Assembly: GCA_943913335.1 (NCBI GenBank)
Contig: CALTXS010000009.1
Coordinates: 1-13,784 of the forward strand
Length of the DNA stretch: 13,784 nt
Direction: 5' to 3'
DNA from: an uncultured Lysobacter sp.
GTDB taxonomy: Bacteria; Pseudomonadota; Gammaproteobacteria; Xanthomonadales; Xanthomonadaceae
The translations under genes and the position numbers were made by a program. Shown in pieces: positions 1 through 8,982 of the stretch. The notes beneath the pieces were generated by a model. The model was not told the origin of the DNA and did no database searches. It worked only from the letters and a program-made list of their open reading frames with translations. Numbering within the stretch: the first letter of the stretch is position 1; each line of letters begins with the position of its first letter.

Positions 1-563
1 CCGGCGCCGATCTGATCAACGACGTGCGCGCACTTACCGAACCGAGTGCATTGGATGTCGTGGCCAAGTTGGATTGCGGCGTGGTGCTGATGCACTTTGT
101 CGGTACACCGGCCGACATGCAGACCGATCCGCACTACGACGATGTCACCGCAGAGGTTCATCGTTTTCTGACGGAACGGATTTTTGCGTGCGAACTGGCC
201 GGTATCCGCAAAGATCGTCTGATCGCGGATCCGGGGTTCGGTTTCGGCAAAACCACCGCGCACAACATGGAGCTGCTGGCACGACTCGACTGGCTGCGCG
301 ATCTCGGCGTGCCGGTTCTGGCCGGTCTGTCGCGCAAACGCAGCCTGGGTGAACTGACCGGACGCTCTGAGCCCAAACAACGTGTGGCCGCATCGGTGGC
401 AGCACACCTGATTGCGGTCCAGCACGGCGCCATGATCGTACGCGTACACGATGTAGCTGCCACCCGCGATGCGCTCATCATCCGGCAGGCGACGGAGCCG
501 TTCAAGCGTCCGCGCACGGTCGCACCAAAGTCACCCGCTGCGGCATTATGGCCGGAGGACTGA
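1..563 (+). CDS. folP: Dihydropteroate synthase, C-terminal part (5' end outside window)
   Basis: FolP condenses 6-hydroxymethyl-dihydropterin diphosphate with p-aminobenzoate to give dihydropteroate in cytosolic folate synthesis; it is the sulfonamide target. The reading frame is open from base 3, so the gene enters from the left. About 186 residues are visible, and roughly 90 N-terminal residues are missing if the protein has the usual length of about 280. Visible family motifs, in order, are GADLINDV (bases 3-26), [10 protein letters not shown], the pterin-binding loop [21 protein letters not shown], and the C-terminal RVHDVAAT. The GTG at base 24 lies inside a conserved motif and is not the true start. 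The stop overlaps the miaA start by 16 bases, which suggests translational coupling. Identification is secure. The other side of the gene cannot be seen. Confidence 0.95.
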   Translation, partial: GADLINDVRALTEPSALDVVAKLDCGVVLMHFVGTPADMQTDPHYDDVTAEVHRFLTERIFACELAGIRKDRLIADPGFGFGKTTAHNMELLARLDWLRDLGVPVLAGLSRKRSLGELTGRSEPKQRVAASVAAHLIAVQHGAMIVRVHDVAATRDALIIRQATEPFKRPRTVAPKSPAAALWPED

Positions 564-1507
564 ACCGTCCGCGCCTCGTCGCACTGATGGGGCCGACGGC
601 TTCGGGCAAGACCGCAACCGGCATTGCCTGGGCCCACCGCCACCATGCGGAGATCGTGTCGGTCGATTCGGCGCTAGTCTATCGCCATCTCGATATCGGT
701 TCAGCCAAGCCGACCTTGGATGAGCGCGACGGCATTCCCCACCATCTCATTGACGTTCGCGAACCCTGGCAGCCGTATTCGGCGGCAGAGTTCGCAGCCC
801 AAGCGCAGACCGCCATTGCCGACATCCTGGCGCGCGGCAAACTCCCGATCCTGGTCGGGGGGACCGGTCTGTATTTTCAGGCGCTGCTGCAAGGTCTGGG
901 CTCGATGCCGGCGGCCGATGCACAGGTGCGTGCCCGCTTGAACGAGCGCGCAGCTGTCGAAGGCTGGGCCGCGCTGCATGCCGAACTGGCTCGGGTTGAT
1001 CCCGCTGCGGCGCAACGCATCCACGCGACCGATGCGCAACGGATCCAACGCGCACTCGAAGTCTACGAGCTGACCGGCACAGCCATTTCCGAGCTGCAGC
1101 AAAGCGGGCCCTTGCGCAACCGCGCGTATCACGTCCTGAAAGTAATCGTCGCGCCGCACGAACGCGCCGTACTGCATCAGCGGATTGCCGAGCGCTTCGA
1201 CGCCATGTTGGCGGCCGGATTCCTGGACGAGGTGCGGGCGTTAAGAGCGATACCGGAACTGCAGTCGCATCCGCAACCGCTGGATTTGCCCGCGATTCGT
1301 GCGGTGGGGTATCGGCAGGCCTGGATTCATCTCGATGGCGAGACGTCCTTCGAACAGTTTCGCGAGCAGGGCATTGCGGCGACCCGTCAGCTGGCCAAAC
1401 GGCAGTTCACGTGGCTGCGCAGTCAGATCGATGCCTTGCGGTTCGATCCGCAAGTCGATGGCGCGCAATTGCACTCTGTAGTCGGCCGTTTTCTGGGTAC
1501 TGCCTAG
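548..1507 (+). CDS. miaA: tRNA dimethylallyltransferase
   Basis: MiaA transfers a dimethylallyl group from DMAPP to the N6 of A37 in tRNAs that read UNN codons; this is the first step towards ms2i6A. The protein has 319 residues, the normal family length. It shows the P-loop GPTASGKT (residues 15-22), the following [17 protein letters not shown] segment with D40, [40 protein letters not shown] and the late [13 protein letters not shown] tRNA-binding segment. The ATG start gives the usual short lead before the P-loop. No clear Shine-Dalgarno sequence precedes it and the start lies inside folP, so translation probably depends on folP. hfq follows after 53 bases, the standard gammaproteobacterial order. 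In most gammaproteobacteria mutL precedes miaA; here it is folP. Confidence 0.96.
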   Translation: MAGGLNRPRLVALMGPTASGKTATGIAWAHRHHAEIVSVDSALVYRHLDIGSAKPTLDERDGIPHHLIDVREPWQPYSAAEFAAQAQTAIADILARGKLPILVGGTGLYFQALLQGLGSMPAADAQVRARLNERAAVEGWAALHAELARVDPAAAQRIHATDAQRIQRALEVYELTGTAISELQQSGPLRNRAYHVLKVIVAPHERAVLHQRIAERFDAMLAAGFLDEVRALRAIPELQSHPQPLDLPAIRAVGYRQAWIHLDGETSFEQFREQGIAATRQLAKRQFTWLRSQIDALRFDPQVDGAQLHSVVGRFLGTA

Positions 1508-1521
1508 GTCCGCGTGGTACG

Positions 1522-1538
1522 ATGGTTGGCTGAACCAT
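1522..1538 (+). promoter_or_regulatory. Small stem-loop in the miaA-hfq gap
   Basis: A perfect 6-base inverted repeat, ATGGTT / AACCAT, with a 5-base loop (GGCTG) lies between the miaA stop and the hfq ribosome-binding site (CGAGGA, about 1549-1554). There is no U-tract, so it is not an intrinsic terminator. It could be a 5'-leader hairpin on hfq mRNA, possibly linked to Hfq autoregulation (known in E. coli), but that is speculation. A hairpin this small can arise by chance. Confidence 0.3.
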
Positions 1539-1560
1539 AAGAGCCATACGAGGATTCCCC

Positions 1561-1821
1561 GTGTCCAAGGGCCTGTCACTGCAAGATCCCTTTTTGAACG
1601 CACTGCGCCGCGAGCGCGTGCCGGTTTCCGTGTACCTGGTCAACGGCATCAAGCTGCAGGGCACCATCGAATCGTTTGATCAGTTCGTCGTTCTGCTGCG
1701 TAACAACGTCTCGCAGATGGTGTACAAACACGCGATTTCCACCGTCGTACCTGGCCGTGACATTCGTGTCACACCAACCGGCGACAGCACGGCTGATCAT
1801 GTCGAACCCGCCGCCGACTGA
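1561..1821 (+). CDS. hfq: RNA-binding chaperone Hfq
   Basis: Hfq is a hexameric Sm-like protein that pairs small RNAs with mRNAs and affects their stability. The protein has 86 residues. It carries the Sm1 region ([27 protein letters not shown], seen as two adjoining blocks), [10 protein letters not shown], and the diagnostic Sm2 motif YKHAIS that forms the proximal-face pocket. The C-terminal tail after the Sm fold is short (about 20 residues, against nearly 40 in E. coli). The start is GTG, supported by an upstream CGAGGA about 7 bases away and by the conserved MSKGxSLQDPFL beginning. The 3' end overlaps hflX by 23 bases in another frame. Confidence 0.98.
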   Translation: MSKGLSLQDPFLNALRRERVPVSVYLVNGIKLQGTIESFDQFVVLLRNNVSQMVYKHAISTVVPGRDIRVTPTGDSTADHVEPAAD

Positions 1822-3157
1822 ACCCACTGACCCGACGCGTCATTACGACAGCCTGTTTTACGAGCGCAAGCGGGGCGGTAATAACGCCCTGCTGATTCAG
1901 CCGTATGCGGGCGGCACCGATCCAAGCCTGCTCGAAGAGTTCGTCGAGCTCGCCGCATCGGCCGGTGCCAACGTACTTGGCACGGCCACTGCACGCATTG
2001 ATAAGCCCAATGCCGCCACACTGATCGGCAAGGGCAAGCTCGAAGAAATCAAAGCGCAGGGACTGGCCGTCGAGGCCGATCTGATTCTGGTCAATTTTTC
2101 GCTGTCGCCGACTCAGGAGCGCAACCTGGAGCGGGCCTTGCAGGCACGTGTCGTTGATCGCACCGGTTTGATCCTGGATATCTTTGCGCAGCGGGCCCGC
2201 ACCCACGAGGGCAAGCTGCAAGTCGAACTGGCACAGCTCAAACACCTGTCTACGCGACTCGTCCGCGGTTGGACTCACTTGGAGCGTCAGCGCGGCGGTG
2301 CCATCGGCCTGCGCGGCCCCGGTGAAACGCAGCTCGAAATGGACCGCCGGATCATCCAGCGCAAACTCGAGTCCCTGCAACGCCGCCTGGACAAGGTCGA
2401 GGTGCAGCGCACACAAATGCGTCGTGCCCGCGTCCGTTCCGAAGTGCCGCGCGTCGCGTTGGTCGGCTACACCAATGCCGGCAAATCGACGCTGTTCAAC
2501 CGCTTGACCGGGGCCGATGCCTACGCGGCCGATCAACTCTTCGCCACGCTCGATCCCACGGTGCGCAAGCTCAACCTGCCCACCGGTGACATCACACTGG
2601 CCGATACCGTCGGCTTTGTGCGCGATCTGCCGCACGATCTGGTCGCCGCCTTCCGTTCGACTCTGAGCGAGGCGCGCGAGGCCGACTTGCTGCTGCACGT
2701 GATTGATGCCGCCGATCCGATTCGCGATGAACGCATCGGGCAGGTCAATGCCGTCCTCAAGGAGATCGGTGCCGCCGATCTGCCGCAGATTCTGGTATTC
2801 AACAAAGTCGATCTGCTCGAAGGCCGTTCCCCCCGCCTCGATGAGCCGGTCGATGCACCGCGCCGCGTCTGGCTATCCGCCGCAACCGGCGAGGGCATGG
2901 ACCTGCTGCATCAGGCCATTGCCGCCCAGCTCGATCAGGGTTTGGTGACGGGCGAATTGCGTCTGCCGTTGAGTGCGGGCAAACTGCACGCACGTCTGCA
3001 GTCACTGGGCGCAATTCGCCAACAGAGCGTCGATGAGCATGGCTGGCAGCTGGACATCAGCCTGCCGCTGACCGATGCCCGTCGCCTGCAGGCCGGCCCG
3101 CACGGCGATGCGCTGGATCCCTTGATTCCGCCCGCGCCGGACCCCAATTCCTTTTAA
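1799..3157 (+). CDS. hflX: Ribosome-associated GTPase HflX
   Basis: HflX is an Obg-HflX superfamily GTPase that binds the 50S subunit and, in E. coli, splits stalled or hibernating 70S ribosomes. With the start at 1799 the protein has 452 residues. An N-terminal HflX domain comes first ([16 protein letters not shown], then [13 protein letters not shown]), followed by a basic helical linker with [13 protein letters not shown]. The G domain has G1 GYTNAGKS (223-230), G3 DTVGF (269-273), G4 NKVD (335-338) and G5 near SAATGEG (360-366). The same frame is open upstream to 1676, but that extension would translate hfq out of frame and has no HflX similarity, so the ATG at 1799 was chosen. No good ribosome-binding site is visible, and the 23-base overlap with hfq suggests coupled translation. 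The C-terminal region after the G domain is of normal length. Confidence 0.95.
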   Translation: MSNPPPTEPTDPTRHYDSLFYERKRGGNNALLIQPYAGGTDPSLLEEFVELAASAGANVLGTATARIDKPNAATLIGKGKLEEIKAQGLAVEADLILVNFSLSPTQERNLERALQARVVDRTGLILDIFAQRARTHEGKLQVELAQLKHLSTRLVRGWTHLERQRGGAIGLRGPGETQLEMDRRIIQRKLESLQRRLDKVEVQRTQMRRARVRSEVPRVALVGYTNAGKSTLFNRLTGADAYAADQLFATLDPTVRKLNLPTGDITLADTVGFVRDLPHDLVAAFRSTLSEAREADLLLHVIDAADPIRDERIGQVNAVLKEIGAADLPQILVFNKVDLLEGRSPRLDEPVDAPRRVWLSAATGEGMDLLHQAIAAQLDQGLVTGELRLPLSAGKLHARLQSLGAIRQQSVDEHGWQLDISLPLTDARRLQAGPHGDALDPLIPPAPDPNSF

Positions 3158-3190
3158 ATAACAGATTCGGGGCCGATCGTTTGGCCCGTG

Positions 3191-3197
3191 ACGGAGA
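3191..3197 (+). promoter_or_regulatory. Ribosome-binding site that decides the hflK start
   Basis: ACGGAGA sits 4 bases before the ATG at 3202. It supports that ATG over the in-frame TTG at 3181, which has no Shine-Dalgarno sequence and would add seven residues without family similarity. Confidence 0.6.
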
Positions 3198-3201
3198 ATG
3201 C

Positions 3202-4302
3202 ATGGTTTGGAATCCACCCGGTAGCAATCAGAGCCCGAACAACGGTACATCCGGTGGTCGTGGCAAGAAGCCGCGTAGCCCCTTGGACCGCCTGCTAGCG
3301 ATCATGGGCGCCAATAACGGTGGCTCGGGCCCCGGTGACTTTGGCGGCATGGACGAGCGCTGGATGCGGTGGCTGCCGATTGCGGTGCCCGTGATTCTGA
3401 TTGCGCTGTCGAGCACTGTGCTGGTGACCGAGCAGGAGCGCGGCGTGGTCTCGCGCTTTGGCGCCTATTCGCGCTCGCTGTCGCCCGGTATTCACTTCAA
3501 ACTGCCGTGGCCGATTGAAAGTGCGCAGACTCTCAATGCCACCAAGATTCAATCCATGTCGCGGACCGTACCGGTCCTGACCAACGACGAGAACATCGTC
3601 CAGGTCGAGGTCAACGTACAGTACCGCGTCAAGGATCCCAAGCAATATCTGTTCGGAACCCGCAGCGCCGATGAGGTGCTGGAGCAGGCCACCCTGAGCA
3701 CGGTGCGTGAGCAGGTCGGACACAACACGCTCGACACGGTGTTGGGCTCCCGTGGCGCCATCGCCGTGCTGGCCCGTACCAATCTGCAGAAATCGCTCGA
3801 TGCGTATCGCACCGGTCTGGTCGTGACGGGTCTGAACCTGCCCAACGCGCGCCCGCCCGATGAGGTCAAGCCGGCGTTCGACGATGTCAACTCCGCGCAG
3901 CAGGACAAGGATCGCCTCGTGTCCCTGGCCCAGGCTTACAAGGCCAAAGTCGTGCCCGAGGCCCGTGGTGAAGCCGCCAAGCTGCGCACCGCCGCCGAAG
4001 GTTACCGCCAATCGACCATTGCCGCGGCTCAAGGTGATGCGGCTCGCTTCAACGAGCTGGTCCCGGCCTACAAGGGTGCCCCCGAGGCCACTCGTAAGCG
4101 TCTCTGGCTCGATACCGTGGCGGAGGTGGTCAGCAAGAATCGCGTGGTGTTGAGCGGCGACAGCAAGCCCATCCTGTACGTGCCCAATGCACCGACGGAA
4201 CCGACTGCCAAGGCCGTGCAACCCGATGCGGCTGCCGTAAATGCGGCCACTGAGGCAGATGCCACTCGCCCAATTCGAGCAACGCGCGCAGGACGTGACT
4301 AA
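3202..4302 (+). CDS. hflK: FtsH protease modulator HflK (SPFH/band 7)
   Basis: HflK pairs with HflC in a large periplasm-facing SPFH cage around the membrane protease FtsH and modulates its activity. The protein has 366 residues. A Gly/Asn/Pro-rich cytoplasmic N-terminus (residues 1-50) is typical of HflK. It is followed by one membrane segment (about 57-76, LPIAVPVILIALSSTVLV), then the SPFH core beginning VTEQERGVVSRFGAY with PGIHFKLPWPIE and the conserved LTNDENIVQVEVNVQYRVKDP. A long Ala/Glu/Arg-rich coiled coil and VVLSGDSKPILYV come next, then a low-complexity tail of Ala/Thr/Pro. The stop and the hflC start share one base (TAATG), so the two subunits are coupled translationally. It starts 44 bases after hflX. 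Confidence 0.95.
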   Translation: MVWNPPGSNQSPNNGTSGGRGKKPRSPLDRLLAIMGANNGGSGPGDFGGMDERWMRWLPIAVPVILIALSSTVLVTEQERGVVSRFGAYSRSLSPGIHFKLPWPIESAQTLNATKIQSMSRTVPVLTNDENIVQVEVNVQYRVKDPKQYLFGTRSADEVLEQATLSTVREQVGHNTLDTVLGSRGAIAVLARTNLQKSLDAYRTGLVVTGLNLPNARPPDEVKPAFDDVNSAQQDKDRLVSLAQAYKAKVVPEARGEAAKLRTAAEGYRQSTIAAAQGDAARFNELVPAYKGAPEATRKRLWLDTVAEVVSKNRVVLSGDSKPILYVPNAPTEPTAKAVQPDAAAVNAATEADATRPIRATRAGRD

Positions 4303-5168
4303 TGAATAATTTCCCTAAACGTCTGTACGCCCTGGCCCTGGTCGCATTCGTACTGTGGTCGAGCATCTTTATCGTGCGCGAAGGCCAGACCGCCATGGTC
4401 CTGAACTTCGGTCGCGTGGCGCGTACCAACTTGTCACCGGGTCTGCATTTCAAGGTGCCGCTGATTGAACGCGTACTGCGTTTTGATCGCCGCATGCAAA
4501 TCCTGCCGGCCGAACCTGAGCGTTATCTCACGGCCGAGCGCAAGGACATCAATGTTGACTTCTTTGCCCTGGCGGCGCTGACCGATCCGCAGGCGTTTTA
4601 CCGTGCGACCGGCGGCTCGGAAGAGCAGGCCGCGCAACGTCTGGCCCCGATCATCAAAGATGCACTGCGTAACGAAATCAACTCCCGCACCCTGCAGCAG
4701 GTGATCAGCGGCTCGCGTGCCGACATCACCAACAAGCAGCTGGGCACCATCAACCGTGCCGCGGCCACTGTCGGCGTCAAGATTGTCGATCTGCGGATCA
4801 AGCAGATTGAATTGCCGACCGATTCGGACGTGATCCAGCAGGTTTACCGCCGCATGAGCGCCCAACGCCAGCAAGTCGCCAGCCGACTGCGCGCCGAGGG
4901 TGAGGAACAGGCCCAGCGCATCCGTGCCGAGGCCGACCGCGATGTGGTGGTGCTGGTCGCCGAAGCCGAGCGCGATGCCCAGTCCCTGCGCGGGCAGGGC
5001 GATGCCGAGGCTGCTCGTGTGGTGGGCCTGGCTGCGGCCAAGGATCAGGGCTTCTTTGCCTTCCAGCGCTCGTTGGATGCCTACCGCAAGGCCTTCGGCA
5101 AGGGCGACAGCACCATCGTGCTGGATGATAACGACCCGTTCCTGCGCTATCTCAAGTCCGATCGTTGA
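4302..5168 (+). CDS. hflC: FtsH protease modulator HflC (SPFH/band 7)
   Basis: HflC is the second subunit of the HflKC complex that regulates FtsH in the inner membrane. The protein has 288 residues, shorter than the E. coli form of about 334. One N-terminal membrane anchor (about 7-25) is followed by the SPFH start VREGQTAMVLNFGRV, PGLHFKVPLIERVLRFDRR, and the helical RAEGEEQAQRIRAEADRD region. The C-terminal block FFAFQRSLDAYRKAF is followed by DPFLRYLKS, both conserved in HflC. The start overlaps the hflK stop. Many gammaproteobacteria carry a small DUF2065 (YjeT-like) gene between hflC and purA. It is absent here; only 87 bases separate the two genes. A promoter-like element overlaps the hflC stop codon. 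Confidence 0.95.
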   Translation: MNNFPKRLYALALVAFVLWSSIFIVREGQTAMVLNFGRVARTNLSPGLHFKVPLIERVLRFDRRMQILPAEPERYLTAERKDINVDFFALAALTDPQAFYRATGGSEEQAAQRLAPIIKDALRNEINSRTLQQVISGSRADITNKQLGTINRAAATVGVKIVDLRIKQIELPTDSDVIQQVYRRMSAQRQQVASRLRAEGEEQAQRIRAEADRDVVVLVAEAERDAQSLRGQGDAEAARVVGLAAAKDQGFFAFQRSLDAYRKAFGKGDSTIVLDDNDPFLRYLKSDR

Positions 5169-5193
5169 AACCGCGGCCGGTTTCGTGGATAAT
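5165..5193 (+). promoter_or_regulatory. Predicted sigma70 promoter for purA
   Basis: TTGAAA (5165-5170) and GATAAT (5188-5193) are separated by exactly 17 bases, and each matches the sigma70 consensus at five of six positions. The -35 box overlaps the hflC stop codon. The predicted transcription start is about A5199-A5200, immediately before the hairpin at 5201. Spacing and match quality are better than anything else I found in the intergenic gaps. There is no direct evidence of activity. Confidence 0.6.
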
Positions 5194-5197
5194 TTCT

Positions 5198-5238
5198 AAA
5201 AGTCGGCAGGGACATCCTGTCGGCTTTTTTCTTTTTTT
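5198..5238 (+). terminator. Rho-independent terminator-like hairpin between hflC and purA
   Basis: AGTCGGCAGG (5201-5210) pairs with CCTGTCGGCT (5216-5225) around a GACAT loop: ten pairs including two G-U wobbles. AAA at 5198-5200 can extend the stem with the following T residues. T5225-5230, one C, and T5232-5238 form a long U-tract. This has the form of an intrinsic terminator for the hfq-hflX-hflK-hflC transcript. Because the predicted purA promoter starts transcription at its left foot, the same hairpin would also be the 5' end of purA mRNA. The purA ribosome-binding site follows only seven bases after the U-tract. Confidence 0.8.
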
Positions 5239-5240
5239 GA

Positions 5241-6548
<1,308 letters not shown>

Positions 6549-6590
6549 CCCGCTCACCGGGTCCCTCACTCCAGTTATGAGCGTGACGGC

Positions 6591-7814
6591 GTGCCGTTAA
6601 ATCCCCCGCGGCGCGTCGGCTATCGCCGACTGATGTGGCTACTGGCCGGACTCTCAATGTTCGGCCCGTTTGCCATTGACACCATGTTTCCGGCGTTTCC
6701 GCGCATCGGCACCGAGTTCGGCGTCGATAAACTGATGCTGCAGCAGACCATCTCGGTGTATCTGCTGTCGTATGCCCTGATGTGTCTGGTGCACGGTCCG
6801 GTATCCGATGCGGTCGGCCGCAAACCGGTGATCCTGACCGGCGTCATTGTGTTCCTGCTGGCCAGTGTCGGTTGCGCGATGGCCACCTCGATGCCGATGC
6901 TGCTCGCGTTCCGTGCCCTGCAGGGCGTGTCCGCCGGCGTGGGCATGATTGTCGGTCGTGCCGTCATTCGCGATCTGCATGCCGGTGCCGATGCCCAGCG
7001 CCTAATGAGTCAGATCTCGATGATCTTTGGCGTTGCACCTGCCATCGCGCCGGTCGTCGGTGGCTGGCTCTTAGGATGGGGCGACTGGCGCATCATTTTC
7101 TGGTTCTTGGCTGGCTTTGCCGCACTGATCTGGATGGCCGCCTTTATCGTGCTACCCGAATCTCATGCGCCGCCCTATCGGACCCCGCTGCGCGTTGGCT
7201 CACTGGCCAGTTCGTACCGCGACATCCTTTTAGATCCGCCGTTCCTGCGCCTGTCCGTGGTTGCCGGCCTGAACTTTGCCGGATTCTTTGTCTACATCTC
7301 CAGTGCCCCTGAGTTCGTCCTGCATCACTTAGGCCTTGGCGAAGGCGATTTCGGCTGGTTTTTTGCCCCGAGCATCGCCGGCATGGTGGTGGGTGCATTC
7401 GCGTCTTCCAAGTTGGCCGGCAAGGTCGCGTCTTCTCAGCAAGTGCGATACGGCTTCATCCTGGCCACTTTGGCCGTCGTCAGCAATTTGCTGTACTCCG
7501 GCTTGGCCACGCACATCGCCTTGCCCTGGGCCGTGTTGCCGACCTTCCTCTACGCCGGCAGCGCGGCGCTGATTGCACCGGTCCTGAATCTTGCCGTGCT
7601 CGATCGCTTTCCTTTGCATCGCGGCGCCGCGTCTTCGATGCAGGCGTTCATCTCGACGGCCGGCAATGCCATCGTTGCGGGTGTGGTGTCGCCATTGGTG
7701 AGTCATACGCCGCTGGGCTTGGCACTTGCGATGGCTGCGTTTGCGTTGGCTGCTCGGCTGGTATGGATGTGGCATTTACACGCCGAGAAAAAGGCGAATA
7801 CCGACAGGCCCTAA
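6591..7814 (+). CDS. MFS multidrug exporter, Bcr/CflA family
   Basis: This is an inner-membrane major facilitator protein of 407 residues with about 12 hydrophobic segments. Near the N-terminus is DTMFPAFPRIG (residues 30-40), the signature found in Bcr/CflA drug:proton antiporters. The MFS motif A variant GPVSDAVGRKP (69-79) lies in the loop between helices 2 and 3. The MFS motif C-like region around GVAPAIAPVVGGWLLGW is diagnostic of exporters. Family members export bicyclomycin, chloramphenicol, sulfonamides or cysteine; the substrate cannot be read from sequence. The start is GTG at 6591 with only a weak ribosome-binding site. ATG at 6633 (residue 15) is an alternative and would still keep the first helix. 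It follows purA by 42 bases without a terminator, so the two may be cotranscribed. Confidence 0.88.
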   Translation: MPLNPPRRVGYRRLMWLLAGLSMFGPFAIDTMFPAFPRIGTEFGVDKLMLQQTISVYLLSYALMCLVHGPVSDAVGRKPVILTGVIVFLLASVGCAMATSMPMLLAFRALQGVSAGVGMIVGRAVIRDLHAGADAQRLMSQISMIFGVAPAIAPVVGGWLLGWGDWRIIFWFLAGFAALIWMAAFIVLPESHAPPYRTPLRVGSLASSYRDILLDPPFLRLSVVAGLNFAGFFVYISSAPEFVLHHLGLGEGDFGWFFAPSIAGMVVGAFASSKLAGKVASSQQVRYGFILATLAVVSNLLYSGLATHIALPWAVLPTFLYAGSAALIAPVLNLAVLDRFPLHRGAASSMQAFISTAGNAIVAGVVSPLVSHTPLGLALAMAAFALAARLVWMWHLHAEKKANTDRP

Positions 7815-7857
7815 CGGCGCTTACCGATCGTTGTCCCGGCTGCTAAAGGTGACGATC

Positions 7858-7884
7858 AAGGCTCAACCGTAATGCGGGAGCCTT
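7858..7884 (+). promoter_or_regulatory. Inverted repeat covering the virB7 ribosome-binding site
   Basis: AAGGCTC (7858-7864) and GAGCCTT (7878-7884) form a perfect seven-base stem with a 13-base loop. The right arm overlaps the virB7 Shine-Dalgarno sequence GGGAG (7876-7880) and ends one base before the ATG. If the stem forms in RNA it would hide the ribosome-binding site of the first gene in the secretion cassette. No long U-tract follows, so it is not a convincing terminator for the exporter gene. It could also be an operator. All functional readings are inference. Confidence 0.4.
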
Positions 7885-7885
7885 T

Positions 7886-8278
7886 ATGTACCGATTTGTT
7901 CTTGGCGGCCTTCTCGTGCTGCTGCTCAGTGCATGCGCCACACTGTCGGAACGTGCCGTCATGTCCGATTGGCAGCCGGTCGCTAATCTGCCGACCGAAC
8001 CGCGCGTTGCCGTCGCCACCCCCGACACGCTATTTCTGGTAACACCGCTTGATGGCAGTTTGCGTCATCTCCTGGCACGTTGGGCCTATCTCGAAGGCGT
8101 TCAAGTCGAATACCGTCTGCCGGTGGACTGGCAGTTGCATACCGCTGCCGCCGCAGTAAAGGCGCCGGATTTGCCTTCGGCCTTGTCGGCATTGCAGAAA
8201 TCATATGCGTCGCAGGGCATTTCGTTGCGCCTGGATAAGGGCTTGCTGATCGCTGAATCCGCAGGGGCCTCGCAATGA
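7886..8278 (+). CDS. virB7: VirB7 lipoprotein with C-terminal N0-like domain (X-T4SS type)
   Basis: This is a small outer-membrane lipoprotein of the type IV secretion core complex, 130 residues long. The signal peptide has the lipobox LSAC with Cys17 as the lipid-modified residue. A flexible linker (about 18-48) contains SDWQPVANLPTEP, which resembles the VirB9-binding stretch of Xanthomonas VirB7. A globular domain (about 49-125) follows, containing VTPLDGSLRHLLARWA, YRLPVDWQL and a final KGLLIAES strand. From memory this lines up with the N0-like, secretin/TonB-short-type domain of Xanthomonas citri VirB7; classical VirB7 proteins of conjugation systems are only about 50 residues long and lack it. 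It is the first gene of the cassette and overlaps virB8 by four bases (ATGA). A GGGAG site precedes the ATG. Confidence 0.85.
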   Translation: MYRFVLGGLLVLLLSACATLSERAVMSDWQPVANLPTEPRVAVATPDTLFLVTPLDGSLRHLLARWAYLEGVQVEYRLPVDWQLHTAAAAVKAPDLPSALSALQKSYASQGISLRLDKGLLIAESAGASQ

Positions 8279-8982
8279 AGCGCCATCCTGCCATCGAGGC
8301 CGCAGTGAACTACGAGGTCAGTCTGCTGGATCTGCAGGTGCGCAGTGAGCGGCGGGCGTGGCGGATTGCCATCGTCAGTACGGCGTTGCTGGCAGCGACC
8401 TTAGTCGGTCTGGTGATGCTGCTGCCGCTCAAGCGGTCGGAGCCGTTTGTCGTGCTGGCCAATACCAATACCGGTGTCGCGACGGTGGCACGCTTGGCGG
8501 ATCGCTTGCCCCTGTCTGCCAGTGCGTCCGAGGCCGTGGATCGCGCCAATCTGGCGAGTTTTATTCGGGCGCGAGAGTCGTATGATTCCGGCACGCTCGG
8601 TGACCGCGACTGGAATCAGGTGTTTGCAATGGCCGACGATGACGTCGCGTCCGCGTATCGCGCCGTGCATGCGCCGACCAATCCCTCGCAGCCGTTTCGG
8701 GTGTACGGCATCTCGCAGGCGGTGCGTCCGCGCATCAGTACCTTGCAGATCGCAGCCGAGCCCATCAACGGCTATCGCAAGGCGACCGTGCGCTTTGCAC
8801 GACAGGTGGTCGATAAACATTCCGGCACGGCGCGCGACGCCGATCACTGGATTGCCGAAATCGAATATCGCTATCGGCCCGATTTGCCGATGGATGATCG
8901 CGATCGCCTGTTGAACCCCTTGGGCTTCCGCGTGCGCAGTTATCGGGTTGACCGCGACTTCACTGCCGGAGGTGCGTCATGA
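8275..8982 (+). CDS. virB8: VirB8, inner-membrane type IV secretion protein
   Basis: VirB8 is a bitopic inner-membrane protein with a periplasmic domain that assembles beneath the core complex and contacts VirB9, VirB10 and other subunits. The protein has 235 residues: a short cytoplasmic N-terminus, one membrane helix (about 31-51), and a periplasmic NTF2-like domain. Family signatures are PFVVLANTNTG just after the membrane, a middle SFIRARESYD helix, WIAEIEYRYRP, and the C-terminal NPLGFRVRSYRVDRD (starting at residue 214), which contains the VirB8 NPxG motif. Start and stop codons overlap those of virB7 and virB9 by four bases each, so expression is probably coupled. Confidence 0.92.
   Translation: MKRHPAIEAAVNYEVSLLDLQVRSERRAWRIAIVSTALLAATLVGLVMLLPLKRSEPFVVLANTNTGVATVARLADRLPLSASASEAVDRANLASFIRARESYDSGTLGDRDWNQVFAMADDDVASAYRAVHAPTNPSQPFRVYGISQAVRPRISTLQIAAEPINGYRKATVRFARQVVDKHSGTARDADHWIAEIEYRYRPDLPMDDRDRLLNPLGFRVRSYRVDRDFTAGGAS

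Noticed and set aside
1676..1798. 41-residue N-terminal extension of HflX
   Set aside because: It would read hfq out of frame and has no HflX similarity; the family start fits the ATG at 1799.
1769..2698. 309-codon minus-strand frame opposite hflX
   Set aside because: Shadow of hflX; the translation has no domain I recognise.
3170..3187. GGGCC/GGCCC inverted repeat between hflX and hflK
   Set aside because: Five-base GC stem without a U-tract; common by chance in GC-rich DNA and not a terminator.
3295..4221. 308-codon minus-strand frame opposite hflK
   Set aside because: Shadow of hflK; Gly/His/Arg-rich antisense composition with no motif.
6549..6561. CCCG/CGGG hairpin after purA
   Set aside because: Four-base stem, no U-tract; not a credible terminator.
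7831..7859. Possible virB7 promoter (TTGTCC ... GATCAA)
   Set aside because: The -10 half matches only three of six consensus bases. The real promoter cannot be assigned by eye.
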